A stretch of 64,000 nucleotides of DNA from NCBI GenBank assembly GCA_947627695.1, contig CANQXF010000001.1:1-64000 (forward strand). Direction: 5' to 3'. Source of the DNA: an uncultured Ruminiclostridium sp. (lineage in GTDB: Bacteria; Bacillota; Clostridia; Oscillospirales; Ruminococcaceae). The notes below the pieces were generated by a model. The model searched no databases, was not told where the DNA came from, and saw only the letters and a program-made list of their open reading frames with translations. Positions within the stretch are counted from its first letter, which is position 1. Each line of letters opens with the position of its first letter. Positions 34,627-43,427 of the stretch are shown here, piece by piece. The translations under genes were made by a program, and so were the position numbers.

Positions 34627-35997
34627 TTAAATATCAGTGTGCATATTAAGCCGAATGCGTGATGTAAAGATTTCTTTTTCGGCATTGAATCTAAAGCTCG
34701 CGCTCCCGTCATATTTTTGAGCAGTGTGCGCTATACTTCTCAAGCCGTATCCGTTGCCTGAATGTTCACTCAAAAAAGTCTCTGCAGGCGAAAAACCGTC
34801 TTCTGTCTGGAATTGGCGGTTAAGGCGCACGCCTTTGCAAGAATTGGAGATCTCTATTGCAAATGAACCTTGAACGATACCGACCTGTACATTTATCCAA
34901 CGGTTATCTGAACATTTACAACAAGCGTTTATTGCATTTTCCATTGCATTGCCGAACAGCACGGTCAAATCCACCGATTCAATGTTCAGTTCATCACATA
35001 CCGCATGAACTTCACAGTGAATGTCATATTCTCTTGCAATTCCCACATAATATTGCAGCAGCCCGTTTACTGTAATGTTTTTGCAATAAATTTCATTATC
35101 GTGATTTACAGTAGTATCTATTACCTTTGAAAGATAGTCCTTCATTTCATCCAGCTGTCCCCTGTCAAGCATATCGTTAAGGGAATTATAATGATGACGA
35201 AGGTCATGACGCATTCTTCTGGTATTTTCCATATCTCCTACGATTTTTTCATATTGCAGCTGCTGTATTTCCATTGTCTTCTGACGTTCACTGTCATTCT
35301 TTCGCCGCACTGACTCTCTGAAAATCAACCAATATATTAACATTTGATTAATAGTAAGGAAAAACATCGGAGGTAAAAAATATTGAAAAAACCCTATTTT
35401 TCCTATAACTGTATCACAGTAAATAGTCATAATAAAATAAATAAATGTAGAAATAACCGCAGTTAAAAATTCCCGTCGCATATTTTTCGGTTCAATGTTT
35501 TGAATGTATTCTTTAAGCGGGCGAATTACGACAAAAAACATAAGCGGCATCATCAGTGCGGTCGTAACGGCGTATAACAACAAAAAACTTTCAGTATAAG
35601 TATAGACCGTTGTATCAGTCAACGGATATAAGAAAGAATGTATTGTATTCACCATTACAAATTCTGTAACGGCATAAAACAACACAATAAAAAATACCAT
35701 CACCTTTTTCATCAGTGACTCACGCACCAACCATATATACATCGCAAGCTCGATCAATATGGTAGCCAACATAAATGAGTTTGAGATGATTATATGTTTA
35801 GGATATTTTGATATATCGCGAAAGCACAGCACAGATGAAAACAATATTGCAAAAATAACGGAAAAAACAGTTGTCCATAAAATGATATTCTTGCGCTTAA
35901 ATCGGAGGGACTCCTGAGGAAAAGGCAAAATAATCATCAATGCACATGGAAAAAACTGTATGAAGAATCCCAGAGCGTTTTGAAGAAAAACAGTCAT
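34627..35997 (-). CDS. GHKL-type sensor histidine kinase (AgrC-like)
   Basis: 456 residues. About six membrane helices fill the first 210 residues, then a coiled coil and MRHDLRHHYNSLNDMLDRGQ with the phosphorylated histidine. FGNAMENAINAC is the N box and SGNGYGLRSIAHTAQKY the G box of a GHKL ATPase. It belongs with AgrC-like kinases rather than LytS (no GAF domain seen). It overlaps the regulator's stop by one base and precedes cstA. Confidence 0.9.
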   Translation of the reverse strand: MTVFLQNALGFFIQFFPCALMIILPFPQESLRFKRKNIILWTTVFSVIFAILFSSVLCFRDISKYPKHIIISNSFMLATILIELAMYIWLVRESLMKKVMVFFIVLFYAVTEFVMVNTIHSFLYPLTDTTVYTYTESFLLLYAVTTALMMPLMFFVVIRPLKEYIQNIEPKNMRREFLTAVISTFIYFIMTIYCDTVIGKIGFFQYFLPPMFFLTINQMLIYWLIFRESVRRKNDSERQKTMEIQQLQYEKIVGDMENTRRMRHDLRHHYNSLNDMLDRGQLDEMKDYLSKVIDTTVNHDNEIYCKNITVNGLLQYYVGIAREYDIHCEVHAVCDELNIESVDLTVLFGNAMENAINACCKCSDNRWINVQVGIVQGSFAIEISNSCKGVRLNRQFQTEDGFSPAETFLSEHSGNGYGLRSIAHTAQKYDGSASFRFNAEKEIFTSRIRLNMHTDI

Positions 35998-36725
35998 TAT
36001 TTACTCTCCTTATAGCCCTTTTGACGGGAAAGTCGGTCAAATACATAATTATCATAGGACGCACGGATAGCTGTGCTCTGCCTTACGGCAATAGGAAAGC
36101 GAGTCCCGTCCAGCAAAGTACAGGTATCTGTTCCCATTTTTACAATATAATCCATATTAACGACGATCCCTCGGTTTATCTTTAAAAAGCTGCCGTCCAG
36201 CTTTTGTTCCAATTCACTGAATGACGTCCAGATTTTTAGTCTGCGTCCGTCGGACAGCGATACGTTTACCGCATGATTATTGTTTTCAAGCAGACAGATC
36301 TGGTCCATGAATACCGTATATCTTTCTGCACCGACAGAGAACGATATTTTTTTCCTTTGTTTTGAACGAAACTCTGTAAGGCGACGGAAGGTTTCTATCA
36401 CATCTTCTGTTTTCACGGGCTTGACCAAATAATGCAATGCATGAAGAGTAAAAGCGTCAACAGCATAATCTTTGCTGGTAGTAATAAACGCAATCCCCGT
36501 TTCAGGGGATATCTTCTGAAGGTCTTTGGCAATATCAATGCCGTTTTCACCTGGCAAATATATATCCAAAAATGCAATATCGAAATAAGGCGCTATTTTA
36601 GCCGCATCTAAAAAAGAGGAGCCGTTTAAAAATTTTTCTGCGCATCTGGTGGGGTCCCATCCGTGCAACGCTTCTTCAAATTGCTCCTGTTCCCTTAAAT
36701 CATCGTCGCAAATTGCAATACGCAT
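35997..36725 (-). CDS. LytTR-family response regulator
   Basis: 242 residues. REC domain with AICDDDLREQEQFEEAL, phospho-acceptor in IAFLDIYLPGENGIDIAKDLQ, FITTSKDYAVDAFTLHALHYLVKPV, then a LytTR DNA-binding domain (about 140-240) with FLKINRGIVVNMDYIVKM. It pairs with the kinase that follows. Probably activates cstA transcription. Confidence 0.93.
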   Translation of the reverse strand: MRIAICDDDLREQEQFEEALHGWDPTRCAEKFLNGSSFLDAAKIAPYFDIAFLDIYLPGENGIDIAKDLQKISPETGIAFITTSKDYAVDAFTLHALHYLVKPVKTEDVIETFRRLTEFRSKQRKKISFSVGAERYTVFMDQICLLENNNHAVNVSLSDGRRLKIWTSFSELEQKLDGSFLKINRGIVVNMDYIVKMGTDTCTLLDGTRFPIAVRQSTAIRASYDNYVFDRLSRQKGYKESK

Positions 36726-36772
36726 ATAACATCCCCTCTCGTTGGCGGACCTTCAAAATATTATATAAAAGT

Positions 36773-36801
36773 ATTATAACATAATACTACATTTTTTTCA
36801 A
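36773..36801 (-). promoter_or_regulatory. Promoter of the two-component/cstA operon
   Basis: TTGAAA at 36796-36801, 17-base spacer, TATAAT at 36773-36778. Confidence 0.78.
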
Positions 36802-36874
36802 TAAAACTTTATTGACGTTTTTGAAATCAAATCTGACTTTTACGAAATATATATAAATTAGTACCTTTTATATT

Positions 36875-37106
36875 TAAGGATTATTTGTTATGAACATAAA
36901 AACACGTTCCATAGTATTGGGAACGTGTTGGTGCTGTTCATATGTTGTGACGTTATCACTTAGAGGATTATTGGGCGATAAACATAAAAACACGCTCACA
37001 TTACTTGGGAGCGTGTTGGGTCCAGCGTCACGCTGGTGTGATATTGTGACTAAAAAGATTTTTTGGTGATGAATAAAAAATACTCCACCCTCCTTGGGAG
37101 CACGCC
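36875..37106. repeat. Array of tRNA-linked hairpin repeats, copies 2-4
   Basis: Three hairpins (36901-36929, 36990-37016, 37081-37101) each begin ATAAAAACACG or a variant and read as terminators on the minus strand. The first two sit in a partial tandem duplication (GGATTATT ... AACATAAAAACACG). Bases 37021-37050 match the repeat beside tRNA-Leu at 29 of 30. The whole intergenic stretch 36726-37264 otherwise holds only a promoter and AT-rich sequence. Confidence 0.7.
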
Positions 37107-37227
37107 GCGATTTTTCGGTTTTGCAGAGCAAAATGAATTTCCTTTAGGGAAATTCAAGAAAAATTGCGCATGGAAAAGAGCTGAGGACGAGCCGTCAGGC
37201 GACGGACGAAGCCTTTTCCCGTTTGCA

Positions 37228-37254
37228 AAAAATGCCCTCTTTGAGGGCATTTTT
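37228..37254 (-). terminator. Terminator of tRNA-Pro
   Basis: AAAAATGCCCTC and GAGGGCATTTTT around TTT, immediately downstream of the tRNA on the minus strand. Confidence 0.9.
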
Positions 37255-37264
37255 CCTAACGGTG

Positions 37265-37340
37265 TGGTCGGGGTGACCGGACTCGAACCGACGACATCCT
37301 GCTCCCAAAGCAGGCGCGCTACCAGCTGCGCTACACCCCG
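37265..37340 (-). tRNA. tRNA-Pro (anticodon TGG)
   Basis: A 76-base cloverleaf with encoded CCA. The acceptor CGGGGTG pairs with CACCCCG, the anticodon stem CCTGC/GCAGG encloses TTTGGGA giving anticodon TGG, and the T arm contains GGTTCGAGTCC. A terminator follows. Confidence 0.97.
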
Positions 37341-37460
37341 AAAATATTCAATAAATTCAAATATTCGCAAATATGTATTTCTGACTTTTGTATTATACAC
37401 CGCTGATTTGACGATGTCAAGAGTTTTTTAAAAAACATCTCAAAATGTGCAAATCAAGTG

Positions 37461-37489
37461 TTTACAAATAAAACAAAATGTGATATAAT
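37461..37489 (+). promoter_or_regulatory. Promoter of nifJ
   Basis: TTTACA at 37461-37466, 17-base spacer, TATAAT at 37484-37489. The transcript would start near 37496, just before the structured leader. Confidence 0.8.
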
Positions 37490-37500
37490 TTTTAGGATAA

Positions 37501-37584
37501 CACAAGCATGGACTTTAATAAAGGATCCTATAAAAGTCCGCAGAAATAGACCGTATAGCTTTTGACGGTCAACAAATGCTTGTG
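37501..37584 (+). ncRNA. Candidate three-way-junction leader RNA of nifJ
   Basis: Three perfect stems nest as a three-way junction: P1 CACAAGCAT (37501-37509) with ATGCTTGTG (37576-37584); P2 GGACTTT (37510-37516) with AAAGTCC (37533-37539); P3 GACCGT (37549-37554) with ACGGTC (37565-37570). P1 and P2 abut; junction strands are GCAGAAATA and AACAA. It occupies almost the whole leader between the promoter and the ribosome site. It does not match the purine, TPP or other riboswitch cores I know. Confidence 0.55.
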
Positions 37585-37608
37585 CCAAAAAGAAGGAGGA
37601 ATATTCCA

Positions 37609-40600
37609 ATGGCAAGACAAAAGCTGACGATGGATGGTAATACCGCTGCCGGTCACGTTTCGTATGCGTTTACCGAAGTTGCTGCGATCTACCCCATCAC
37701 CCCCTCGTCCGTAATGGCCGAAGTCACTGACTCATGGGCTACTGCGGGCAGGAAAAATATGTTCGGCACAGAAGTAAAGATCGTTGAAATGCAGTCTGAG
37801 GCAGGCGCCGCAGGTGCAGTTCATGGTTCTCTTACTGCAGGCGCGCTCACCACTACATACACCGCATCACAGGGCCTGCTGCTGATGATCCCGAATATGT
37901 ACAAAATAGCAGGTGAGCTGCTTCCCAGCGTTATTCACGTTTCTGCGCGTGCGCTGGCTACTCATGCGCTTTCAATTTTCGGCGATCACAGCGATATTTA
38001 TGCCTGCCGTCAGACAGGTTACGCAATGCTCTGCTCCACTAACCCTCAGGAGGTTATGGACTTGGGCGCTGTTGCTCACCTTTCCACTATAAAGGGCAGA
38101 GTTCCTTTCCTGCATTTCTTTGACGGTTTCAGAACCTCTCACGAGATCCAGAAGATTGAAGTATGGGATTATGATACTCTTAAAGGAATGGTCGATGAAG
38201 ACGCACTTGCTGAATTTCGCAGCCGTGCATTAAATCCTGAGCATCCCACTCTTCGCGGTACTGCTCAGAACCCTGACATCTTCTTCCAGGCAAAGGAAGC
38301 GTCAAACAACTATTATAATGCTCTTCCCGCAATCGTTACCGAGTATATGGACAAGGTAAATAAGGAAATCGGCACTGACTACAAGCTGTTCAACTACTAT
38401 GGCGCTCCTGACGCTGAACAGGTTATCGTTGCAATGGGCTCCGTTTGTGACACCATTGAAGAAACTATTGACTACCTGCTGGCTCAGGGCAAGAAGGTTG
38501 GTCTTGTAAAGGTAAGACTTTACCGTCCTTTCTGTGTAGACGCTTTCGTAGACGCAATTCCTTCCACTGTAAAGAAGATCTCCGTTCTTGACAGAACAAA
38601 GGAGCCAGGCGCTCTTGGCGAGCCTCTGTATCTTGACGTTGTTGCAGCTCTCAAGAGAGCAGGCAAGTTTACCGACGTTCCCGTATTCAGCGGACGTTAC
38701 GGCTTGGGTTCAAAGGACTGCAACCCTGCTCAGATCATTGCCGTTTACAACAATGACAGCAAGCCTCAGTTCACTATCGGTATCGAGGACGACGTTACCA
38801 ATCTGTCCCTGCCTATTACCGAAAATCCCAATACTACTCCTGAAGGCACTACCTGCTGCAAGTTCTGGGGTCTTGGTTCTGACGGTACTGTCGGCGCTAA
38901 CAAGAACTCTATCAAGATCATAGGCGACCATACTGATATGTATGCGCAGGCTTACTTTGCTTATGACTCAAAGAAGTCAGGCGGCGTTACCATTTCTCAC
39001 CTGCGTTTTGGTAAAAAGCCTATTAAGTCAACTTATTTCGTAAACAAGGCTAACTTTGTTGCCTGCCACAACCCCAGCTATATTGACAAGTACAATATGG
39101 TTCAGGACGTTATCCCCGGCGGCAGCTTCCTGCTGAACTGCCAGTGGAGCGTTGACGAGCTGGACGAAAAGCTTCCTGCTCCCGTAAAGGCATATATTGC
39201 CAAGAACAACATCAATTTCTACATCATCAACGCAATCAAAGTTGCAAAAGAAATTGGTCTGGGCAATAAGACAAACACCGTTCTTCAGTCTGCATTCTTC
39301 TCGATCGCTAACATTATCCCAGGCGATGAAGCGATCGACTATATGAAGAAGGCTGCTTACAAATCCTTTGCCAAGAAGGGCGAAGATATCGTAAATATGA
39401 ACTACGCTGCTATCGAAAGAGGCGCAGGCGAAGTTATCAAGGTCGATGTTCCTGCTGAATGGGCTAACTGCGAAGGCGGTCTTCCTGTTCATGTTGCTGA
39501 AAGCGACAGAAAAGAACTTGCTGACTTCATCAACAACATTCAGATCCCCTGCAACGCTCAGAGAGGCGACGAACTCCCTGTTTCTGCATTTACTTCGATG
39601 CCCGACGGCACATTCCCTCAGGGCTCAGCAGCATTTGAAAAGCGCGGTATTGCAGTAGACGTTCCTGAATGGCTCCCTGAAAACTGCATTCAGTGTAACC
39701 AGTGTTCTGTTGTTTGTCCTCATGCCGTTATCCGTCCCGTTATCCTGAGCGAAGATGAAGCCGCTAAGGCTCCCGCTTCAACCAAGACGAAGGACGCTAC
39801 CGGTATGCCCGGCAACAAGTTCACAATGGCAATTTCCGTTCTGGACTGCACAGGCTGCGGCGCTTGCGTAAATACCTGCCCTGCAAAGGTAAAGGCTCTG
39901 GCTATGAAGCCTCTGGATTCTCAGCTTGACCAGCAGGAAGCATTTGATTATGCTCACAAGTTCCAGTCCAAGCCCGAAGTTCTTGAAAAGTTCAAGGAAA
40001 GCACCGTTAAGGGCAGCCAGTTCAAGCAGCCCCTGCTTGAGTTCTCAGGCGCATGCGCAGGCTGCGGCGAAACTCCTTACGCTAAACTGGTAACTCAGCT
40101 CTTCGGCGACAGAATGTATATCGCTAACGCAACAGGCTGCTCCTCTATCTGGGGCGGTTCCGCACCTTCAACTCCTTACACTGTAACCGCTGAGGGCAAG
40201 GGTCCTGCTTGGGGCAACTCCCTGTTCGAAGATAACGCTGAGTTCGGTTTCGGTATGTTCCTGGCTCAGGATACTTTGAGAGCTCGCGCTCAGGCTCATC
40301 TGAAGGCTCTTGATGAAAAGGCTGAAAATGCTGACGTAAAGGCAAAGATAGCCAAGTATTTTGAAACTGCTAATGATGGCGCTGCAAATGCTGCTGCCAC
40401 CAAGGAGCTGGTTGCTGCTCTTGAAGCTTGCAGCTGTGACAACGAGGACAAGAAGGAAGTTCTCAAGCTGAAGGATTACCTGTCCAAGAAGTCCAACTGG
40501 ATATTCGGCGGCGACGGCTGGGCATATGACATCGGTTACGGCGGTGTTGACCATGTTCTGGCAAGCGGCAAGAATGTAAACGTAATGGTATTCGATACCG

Positions 40601-41151
40601 AAGTTTACTCCAATACCGGCGGTCAGGCATCTAAGGCAACTCCTATAGGCGCTATCGCTCAATTTGCGGCAGGCGGCAAGGAGATCAAGAACAAAGACCT
40701 TGCAGGTATCGCAATGAAGTACGGTTATGTTTATGTTGCTCAGGTTGCTCTTGGCGCTGATAAGAACCAGTGCTTGAAAGCAATTATGGAAGCAGAAGCA
40801 TATGACGGTCCTTCCCTGATAATCTGCTACGCTCCCTGCATCAACCACGGTATCAAGGGCGGTCTTGCTATTGCTCAGCAGGTTGAAAAGGAAGCAGTTG
40901 AAGCAGGATACTGGAACCTGTTCCGCTTTAATCCTGCTCTTGCAGAAGAAGGAAAGAATCCGTTCACTCTTGACTGCAAGGCTCCCACAGGCGACTACAA
41001 GGCATTTATGATGAGAGAAGTTCGTTACAACTCTCTTGCTCGTCAGAATCCTGAAAAGGCGGCTGTATTGTTTGACAAGGCAGTTGAAAACTCCAAGAAG
41101 AGATATGACGATCTGGTAGGCCTGGTAGATTACTATAAGCCTGCTGAATAA
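37609..41151 (+). CDS. nifJ: Pyruvate:ferredoxin (flavodoxin) oxidoreductase
   Basis: 1180 residues, the single-chain enzyme. The N-terminal domain begins MARQKLTMDGNTAAGHVSYAF and has YPITPSSVMAE; two ferredoxin clusters follow (CIQCNQCSVVCPHA and CTGCGACVNTCP); then FSGACAGCGETPY, GGDGWAYDIGYGGVDH and FDTEVYSNTGGQAS bind the third cluster and thiamine diphosphate. It oxidises pyruvate to acetyl-CoA and CO2 and reduces ferredoxin. Start ATG 37609 has AAGGAGG; an earlier frame-open ATG lies inside the leader stem. Codons are strongly biased compared with neighbours, as in very highly expressed genes. Confidence 0.97.
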   Translation: MARQKLTMDGNTAAGHVSYAFTEVAAIYPITPSSVMAEVTDSWATAGRKNMFGTEVKIVEMQSEAGAAGAVHGSLTAGALTTTYTASQGLLLMIPNMYKIAGELLPSVIHVSARALATHALSIFGDHSDIYACRQTGYAMLCSTNPQEVMDLGAVAHLSTIKGRVPFLHFFDGFRTSHEIQKIEVWDYDTLKGMVDEDALAEFRSRALNPEHPTLRGTAQNPDIFFQAKEASNNYYNALPAIVTEYMDKVNKEIGTDYKLFNYYGAPDAEQVIVAMGSVCDTIEETIDYLLAQGKKVGLVKVRLYRPFCVDAFVDAIPSTVKKISVLDRTKEPGALGEPLYLDVVAALKRAGKFTDVPVFSGRYGLGSKDCNPAQIIAVYNNDSKPQFTIGIEDDVTNLSLPITENPNTTPEGTTCCKFWGLGSDGTVGANKNSIKIIGDHTDMYAQAYFAYDSKKSGGVTISHLRFGKKPIKSTYFVNKANFVACHNPSYIDKYNMVQDVIPGGSFLLNCQWSVDELDEKLPAPVKAYIAKNNINFYIINAIKVAKEIGLGNKTNTVLQSAFFSIANIIPGDEAIDYMKKAAYKSFAKKGEDIVNMNYAAIERGAGEVIKVDVPAEWANCEGGLPVHVAESDRKELADFINNIQIPCNAQRGDELPVSAFTSMPDGTFPQGSAAFEKRGIAVDVPEWLPENCIQCNQCSVVCPHAVIRPVILSEDEAAKAPASTKTKDATGMPGNKFTMAISVLDCTGCGACVNTCPAKVKALAMKPLDSQLDQQEAFDYAHKFQSKPEVLEKFKESTVKGSQFKQPLLEFSGACAGCGETPYAKLVTQLFGDRMYIANATGCSSIWGGSAPSTPYTVTAEGKGPAWGNSLFEDNAEFGFGMFLAQDTLRARAQAHLKALDEKAENADVKAKIAKYFETANDGAANAAATKELVAALEACSCDNEDKKEVLKLKDYLSKKSNWIFGGDGWAYDIGYGGVDHVLASGKNVNVMVFDTEVYSNTGGQASKATPIGAIAQFAAGGKEIKNKDLAGIAMKYGYVYVAQVALGADKNQCLKAIMEAEAYDGPSLIICYAPCINHGIKGGLAIAQQVEKEAVEAGYWNLFRFNPALAEEGKNPFTLDCKAPTGDYKAFMMREVRYNSLARQNPEKAAVLFDKAVENSKKRYDDLVGLVDYYKPAE

Positions 41152-41169
41152 TCAGCTCAATTAAACAAT

Positions 41170-41194
41170 AAAGCGGCAGAAAATCTGCCGCTTT
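41170..41194 (+). terminator. Terminator of nifJ
   Basis: AAAGCGGCAG-aaaat-CTGCCGCTTT followed by TGTTTT. Confidence 0.92.
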
Positions 41195-41209
41195 TGTTTT
41201 ATAAAATTT

Positions 41210-41233
41210 AAAGCGGAGCAAAGGCTCCGCTTT
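41210..41233 (-). terminator. Terminator of mrp
   Basis: AAAGCGGAGC-aaag-GCTCCGCTTT, with a T-rich stretch following on the minus strand, just after the mrp stop. Confidence 0.88.
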
Positions 41234-41236
41234 GAT

Positions 41237-42070
41237 TTATTTAAGCCCTGTTGTGATCTTTTCAAAAAATTCATCAAGTACATGCTCTTCCATTTCGTCA
41301 CCCTGTCCGTTGTCCGCCATTGATACAATAACGGGATCAATAGGAAGTCTGCAAACGGATTTTATCCCAAACTTCTCAGCCTCGGCATTTATATGACTTT
41401 CACCGAAAATGTTATGTTCCTTGCCGCATTGGTCGCACTTAAAATAACTCATATTCTCTATTATCCCGAGAATAGGGATATTCATTGTCTTTGCCATATT
41501 CACTGCCTTTTCAACTACCATAGACACAAGCTCCTGAGGGCTGGTAACTACGATAATCCCGTCAACAGGAATTGACTGAAAAACGGTAAGAGGAACATCA
41601 CCCGTTCCCGGAGGCATATCTATGAACATATAATCCACACCGCCCCATATAACGTCCGTCCAAAACTGCTTAACAACACCTGCAATAACTGGACCTCTCC
41701 AGATAACAGGTGCTTTTTCATCTTCAAGAAGAAGATTTAAGGACATTACGCTTATTCCCTTTTTTGTCATTACAGGAAGTATCCCGTTTTCATCGCCGTA
41801 GGCACGGCTGTGAAGTCCAAACACCTGAGGAATGGACGGACCTGTTATATCCGCGTCGAGAATGGCGGTATGATTACCTTTTTTATTGGAAACGGCGGCA
41901 AGCATAGATGTGACCATACTTTTTCCCACACCGCCTTTTCCGCTTACAACGGCAATTACCTTGTTTATTTTAGACATTTTATGAGGCTGTTCGATAAAGC
42001 TGGTTTGCTCACTCTGGCGTGATGAACAGCTTTCCCCGCAGGAGGAACAGTCATGCGTACATTCGCTCAT
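41237..42070 (-). CDS. mrp: Mrp/NBP35-family iron-sulfur carrier ATPase
   Basis: 277 residues. VIAVVSGKGGVGKSMVTSML is the deviant Walker A, and IDMPPGTGDVPLTVFQSIPVDG is family-specific. The N-terminus CTHDCSSCGESC and the later CDQCGKEHNIFG supply cysteines for a bridging iron-sulfur cluster. It assembles or delivers Fe-S clusters in the cytoplasm. Lying next to PFOR, an enzyme with three clusters, it may help mature it (inference). Confidence 0.92.
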   Translation of the reverse strand: MSECTHDCSSCGESCSSRQSEQTSFIEQPHKMSKINKVIAVVSGKGGVGKSMVTSMLAAVSNKKGNHTAILDADITGPSIPQVFGLHSRAYGDENGILPVMTKKGISVMSLNLLLEDEKAPVIWRGPVIAGVVKQFWTDVIWGGVDYMFIDMPPGTGDVPLTVFQSIPVDGIIVVTSPQELVSMVVEKAVNMAKTMNIPILGIIENMSYFKCDQCGKEHNIFGESHINAEAEKFGIKSVCRLPIDPVIVSMADNGQGDEMEEHVLDEFFEKITTGLK

Positions 42071-42134
42071 AGTTATAATTCCTTTCGTTATAAATTTTGT
42101 GCTTCATATATTGTATCAAAAAGCGGCGTAATTG

Positions 42135-43133
42135 TCAATCGTATTCAGAACTTAATTGTCCGCAGGCGGCTTTTATCCCTGTTCCGAATTCCCTGCGGAA
42201 TATCGCGTTCACACCACTCTCTTTTAATATATCAAAAAATATATCCGCATTTTTCGACCTTTTAAATTCCGAATTTTCGGTTTCATTATACGGAATAAGG
42301 TTTACATAACAGTGTATCCCCTTTATAAGTTCTGCAAGCTGGACAGCGTTTTCTGCGCTGTCGTTTATTCCGTCAAGCAAAATATACTCAAAAGCAATCC
42401 GCTTTCCATAATTGTCTGAATATTCTTTTACCGTTTCTATCAACTCTTCTACACCGTATTTTTTATTTATCGGCATTATTTGTGAACGCAACTCGTCCGT
42501 GGGAGCATGAAGGCTGACAGCTAAATTAAATTGGCAGTTGATTTCAGAAAGCCTTTTGATTTGCGGTATAAGACCACAAGTTGACAGAGTTATATTTTTA
42601 CCGCCAAAAGCAAGACCATAAGGGCAGGATAGTATTTCAATAAAATCCTTAAGGTTGTCAAAATTATCCAAGGGCTCGCCTATTCCCATTATGGAAATAT
42701 GTTTTATTTCGCAATATTGCCGCATAAATAACACCTGAGCCGTCATTTCACCTGCTGTGAGATCACGTCTTTTTTTCAGCTTTCCACTTTGACAAAACTT
42801 GCAGCCCATAGAACAGCCTATCTGTGTGGATACGCATAGACCTGCTCCGTAATCATGGCGCATTATAACTGCTTCGGCTTTATTCCCGTCAGAAAAAGAT
42901 AGCAAAGCTTTTGCGGTTTTTCCGTCATCCTGCATTGTGACTTGTTTGGGCAAATCAAAAGTGAAATTGTCCATTATCAATTGTTTTGTTTTATCGCTGA
43001 ATTCAGCAATATTTTCAATCGCTTGTCCGTTTCTGTAAACAGACTTAAAAAGTATCTTTGCCTTAGCTTTATTCTCTCCTTGCTGATGAAAAAAATTCTC
43101 CAAAGAAGCAAGAGTCATCCCGAAAAAATCCAT
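42135..43133 (-). CDS. rlmN: RlmN-type 23S rRNA (A2503-C2)-methyltransferase
   Basis: 332 residues. GLCVSTQIGCSMGCKFCQSG carries the first conserved cysteine and the CxxxCxxC radical SAM cluster site; IKHISIMGIGEPLDNFDN and SLHAPTDELRSQIMPINKKY are typical; the end GIKAACGQL holds the second catalytic cysteine. The region after the cluster (KLKKRRDLTAGE) departs from the usual RlmN FCSTxxxGxxRNL pattern, so it may be a paralogue with the same or a related target. Confidence 0.85.
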   Translation of the reverse strand: MDFFGMTLASLENFFHQQGENKAKAKILFKSVYRNGQAIENIAEFSDKTKQLIMDNFTFDLPKQVTMQDDGKTAKALLSFSDGNKAEAVIMRHDYGAGLCVSTQIGCSMGCKFCQSGKLKKRRDLTAGEMTAQVLFMRQYCEIKHISIMGIGEPLDNFDNLKDFIEILSCPYGLAFGGKNITLSTCGLIPQIKRLSEINCQFNLAVSLHAPTDELRSQIMPINKKYGVEELIETVKEYSDNYGKRIAFEYILLDGINDSAENAVQLAELIKGIHCYVNLIPYNETENSEFKRSKNADIFFDILKESGVNAIFRREFGTGIKAACGQLSSEYD

Positions 43134-43248
43134 TTTACATTCCTTTGATTTTGTAATAATTTTATTTTAACATATTACAAGCAGAAAATCAATTATGCAA
43201 AATAAGATATTATACTTCAAAAATTTTAAAAAGTACTGGAAAAATACA

Positions 43249-43265
43249 GAGATATATGCTATAAT
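43249..43265 (+). promoter_or_regulatory. Extended -10 promoter of the small membrane protein-pduL unit
   Basis: TGCTATAAT at 43257-43265 is a good extended -10. No strong -35 is evident at the expected distance. Confidence 0.55.
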
Positions 43266-43288
43266 TATGTTAAGTAAAAAGGAAAGAA

Positions 43289-43405
43289 GTGAAAAGGGTG
43301 AAGCTGAAAACAAGAGAAAAAATGCAGCTTTGGATAAAAATAGGCGCTTTTGCATTAGCTGTTATAATTGCAGTAGGCTATATCCTTTCATCACTTCTAT
43401 TCTAA
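43289..43405 (+). CDS. Small membrane protein upstream of pduL
   Basis: A 38-codon frame from GTG 43289 to TAA 43405: a basic N-terminus KRVKLKTREKMQLW then a single hydrophobic helix IGAFALAVIIAVGYILSSLLF. AAAGG lies six to seven bases before the GTG, and the pduL ribosome site begins within about ten bases of its stop. The product looks like a one-helix membrane peptide with its N-terminus inside. I do not recognise it; function unknown. Confidence 0.55.
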   Translation: MKRVKLKTREKMQLWIKIGAFALAVIIAVGYILSSLLF

Positions 43406-43427
43406 AAAATTCAGGAGGCAAAAATTT

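Noticed and set aside
37501-37584. Purine-type or hammerhead reading of the nifJ leader
   Set aside because: The junction strands lack the conserved purine riboswitch bases and there is no CUGAUGA...GAAA hammerhead core.
42135-43133. Cfr-type resistance methyltransferase
   Set aside because: The sequence has RlmN features at both catalytic cysteines and an ordinary chromosomal context; nothing specifically points to C8 methylation of A2503.
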